Positions 63,127 through 64,000 of a stretch of DNA of 64,000 nt are shown here, one piece after another. The position numbers and the translations under genes were made by a program. The stretch lies in the NCBI RefSeq assembly GCF_012275575.1, contig NZ_NPIH01000108.1:1-64000 (forward strand), written 5' to 3'. How positions within the stretch are numbered: the first letter of the stretch is position 1; the number at the start of each line of letters is the position of its first letter. The notes beneath the pieces are model-generated. The model was given only the letters and a program-made list of their open reading frames with translations, searched no databases and was not told the DNA's origin. This stretch comes from Paraburkholderia sp. SG-MS1. GTDB taxonomy: Bacteria; Pseudomonadota; Gammaproteobacteria; Burkholderiales; Burkholderiaceae.

Positions 63127-63336
63127 GTGATCCAGATCCTGGTTGCCGACGACCCGCTCGGCGGGGATGCCTCGCGAGTCGTCGTGGTGTCTTCGTGATG
63201 TCGTGGTCGTGTCGACGGCCGTACTGCTGCCGCAACGCTCACGATAAAGCCGCTGCGGCGCCAAAAGAACCAATGGTTCCGCATATGCAAAGCACGACAC
63301 GGACGAAAGACCCATCGGCACGGGCGACACCCTGCG

Positions 63337-64000
63337 TCACGCGATGAACACGTCGGCGAGGTTGCCGTCCAGGCCGTCGGCGGTCACGGTGTGGTTGTGC
63401 ACGCGCCGGTTGTAGAGCGTGACCTGCTTCAGCGTGACAAGATCGATGATCGGCAGATCACGGCCCACCACCTGCTGGAACTGCCGGAAGTATTTGACGC
63501 GCGTGGCGGGATCGTTCTCCACCGCCGCCGCTTCGAGCAAACGATCGACCTCCGGGTTGTCGTAGTGGGACGCGTTGGAGAACGGCACGCCTTTCCTGAA
63601 GTTGCGCGACCAGTAGAGCCGCTGCACGCCAACGGTGGGATCGAACGTATTGCCGAGGAAGTTCGCGTCGAGATCGAAATCACGGTCGGTATAGATACGC
63701 TTCACGTAGGCGCCGAAATCCTGCGAACGCACAGTCGATTCGATGCCGATGCGGCGCAGTGTTTGCCGCAGATAGTCGGCGAGCCGCGCGAACGTCGGGT
63801 CGTAGGGGTTGTAGTCGATCGTCAGCGCAAACCGGAAGCCGTTGGATTGACGCGGCAAACCGGCCTCGTCGAGGAGGCGCCCGGCTAGCGCGAGATCGAA
63901 TGGCGAGGACGGCGCCTGCGGATCGTAGAACTGCGTCAGCAGCGGACTGATCGGCGACGGCGCCACGATCCCGTAGCCGTACCACACCGACTGCAAAATG
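63337..64000 (-). CDS. SBP family 5 solute-binding protein, C-terminal part (cut by window edge)
   Basis: The last 221 or so residues; the start lies beyond the window. The end RRVHNHTVTADGLDGNLADV is nearly the same as that of the protein at 61525, and RDFDLDANFLGNTFDPTVGV parallels RQFDFTSIGVNTLFDPSVGV there, so the two are tandem paralogues. It probably belongs to the same operon, giving one transporter two alternative ligand receptors. Confidence 0.85.
   Translation of the reverse strand, partial: ILQSVWYGYGIVAPSPISPLLTQFYDPQAPSSPFDLALAGRLLDEAGLPRQSNGFRFALTIDYNPYDPTFARLADYLRQTLRRIGIESTVRSQDFGAYVKRIYTDRDFDLDANFLGNTFDPTVGVQRLYWSRNFRKGVPFSNASHYDNPEVDRLLEAAAVENDPATRVKYFRQFQQVVGRDLPIIDLVTLKQVTLYNRRVHNHTVTADGLDGNLADVFIA

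Overview
The window looks like a chromosome or chromid segment of a plant-associated Paraburkholderia (Betaproteobacteria). The evidence is the high GC content, the Burkholderia-type porin, an AHL quorum-sensing locus with an rsaL gene between the regulator and the synthase (the BraR-RsaL-BraI arrangement), and the dense ABC-transporter catabolic clusters. No rRNA, tRNA or CRISPR array was seen.

Left part (1-13970), mostly intact genes. A minus-strand sugar-acid operon carries SMP-30 lactonase, a solute-binding protein, an ATPase, two permeases and an IlvD/Edd dehydratase (250-7579). It is followed by the quorum-sensing locus (8213-10019), a GntR regulator with a shortened effector domain, a UspA protein, an FNR regulator with all four Fe-S cysteines, and a solitary EgtB/SenA-type sulfoxide synthase.

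Scar region (13970-21800). It opens with a 28-bp periodic repeat block beside a TniQ-like remnant, which may be the end of a Tn7-like element. Next comes an intact 243-aa protein that matches the catalytic domain of Pseudomonas exotoxin A residue for residue, then decayed GMC-oxidoreductase and aldehyde-dehydrogenase pieces. A rhizopine-type (moc) cluster follows: Gfo/Idh/MocA oxidoreductase, MocE-like Rieske protein and MocD-like desaturase. Truncated LacI, LysR and SsuA-like pieces flank it.

Organosulfur part (21870-64000). About 42 kb is devoted to taking up and opening sulfur compounds. It holds four transporters (three Dpp-type with two-domain ATPases, one Ssu/Tau-type), five flavin monooxygenases of the DszA/NtaA/SfnG class, an SfnB/DszC-like flavin oxidoreductase, a DszB-like desulfinase with its Cys, His and Arg conserved, a TauD-like dioxygenase, a periplasmic SoxC-type sulfite dehydrogenase with its cytochrome c, an aldo/keto reductase, a porin and a secreted PslG-like glycosidase. 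The inferred flow is import, FMNH2- or 2-oxoglutarate-dependent C-S cleavage to sulfite or sulfinate, then assimilation or oxidation. No intact regulator or flavin reductase lies in this part. A shared upstream element (A-T-A-rich hexamer, 13 bases, TTCGTTGT) recurs before at least five of its transcription units, which suggests control by an unlinked LysR-type sulfur regulator. Several genes are broken: an oligopeptide-type binding protein with two frameshifts, and two SfnB-like copies.
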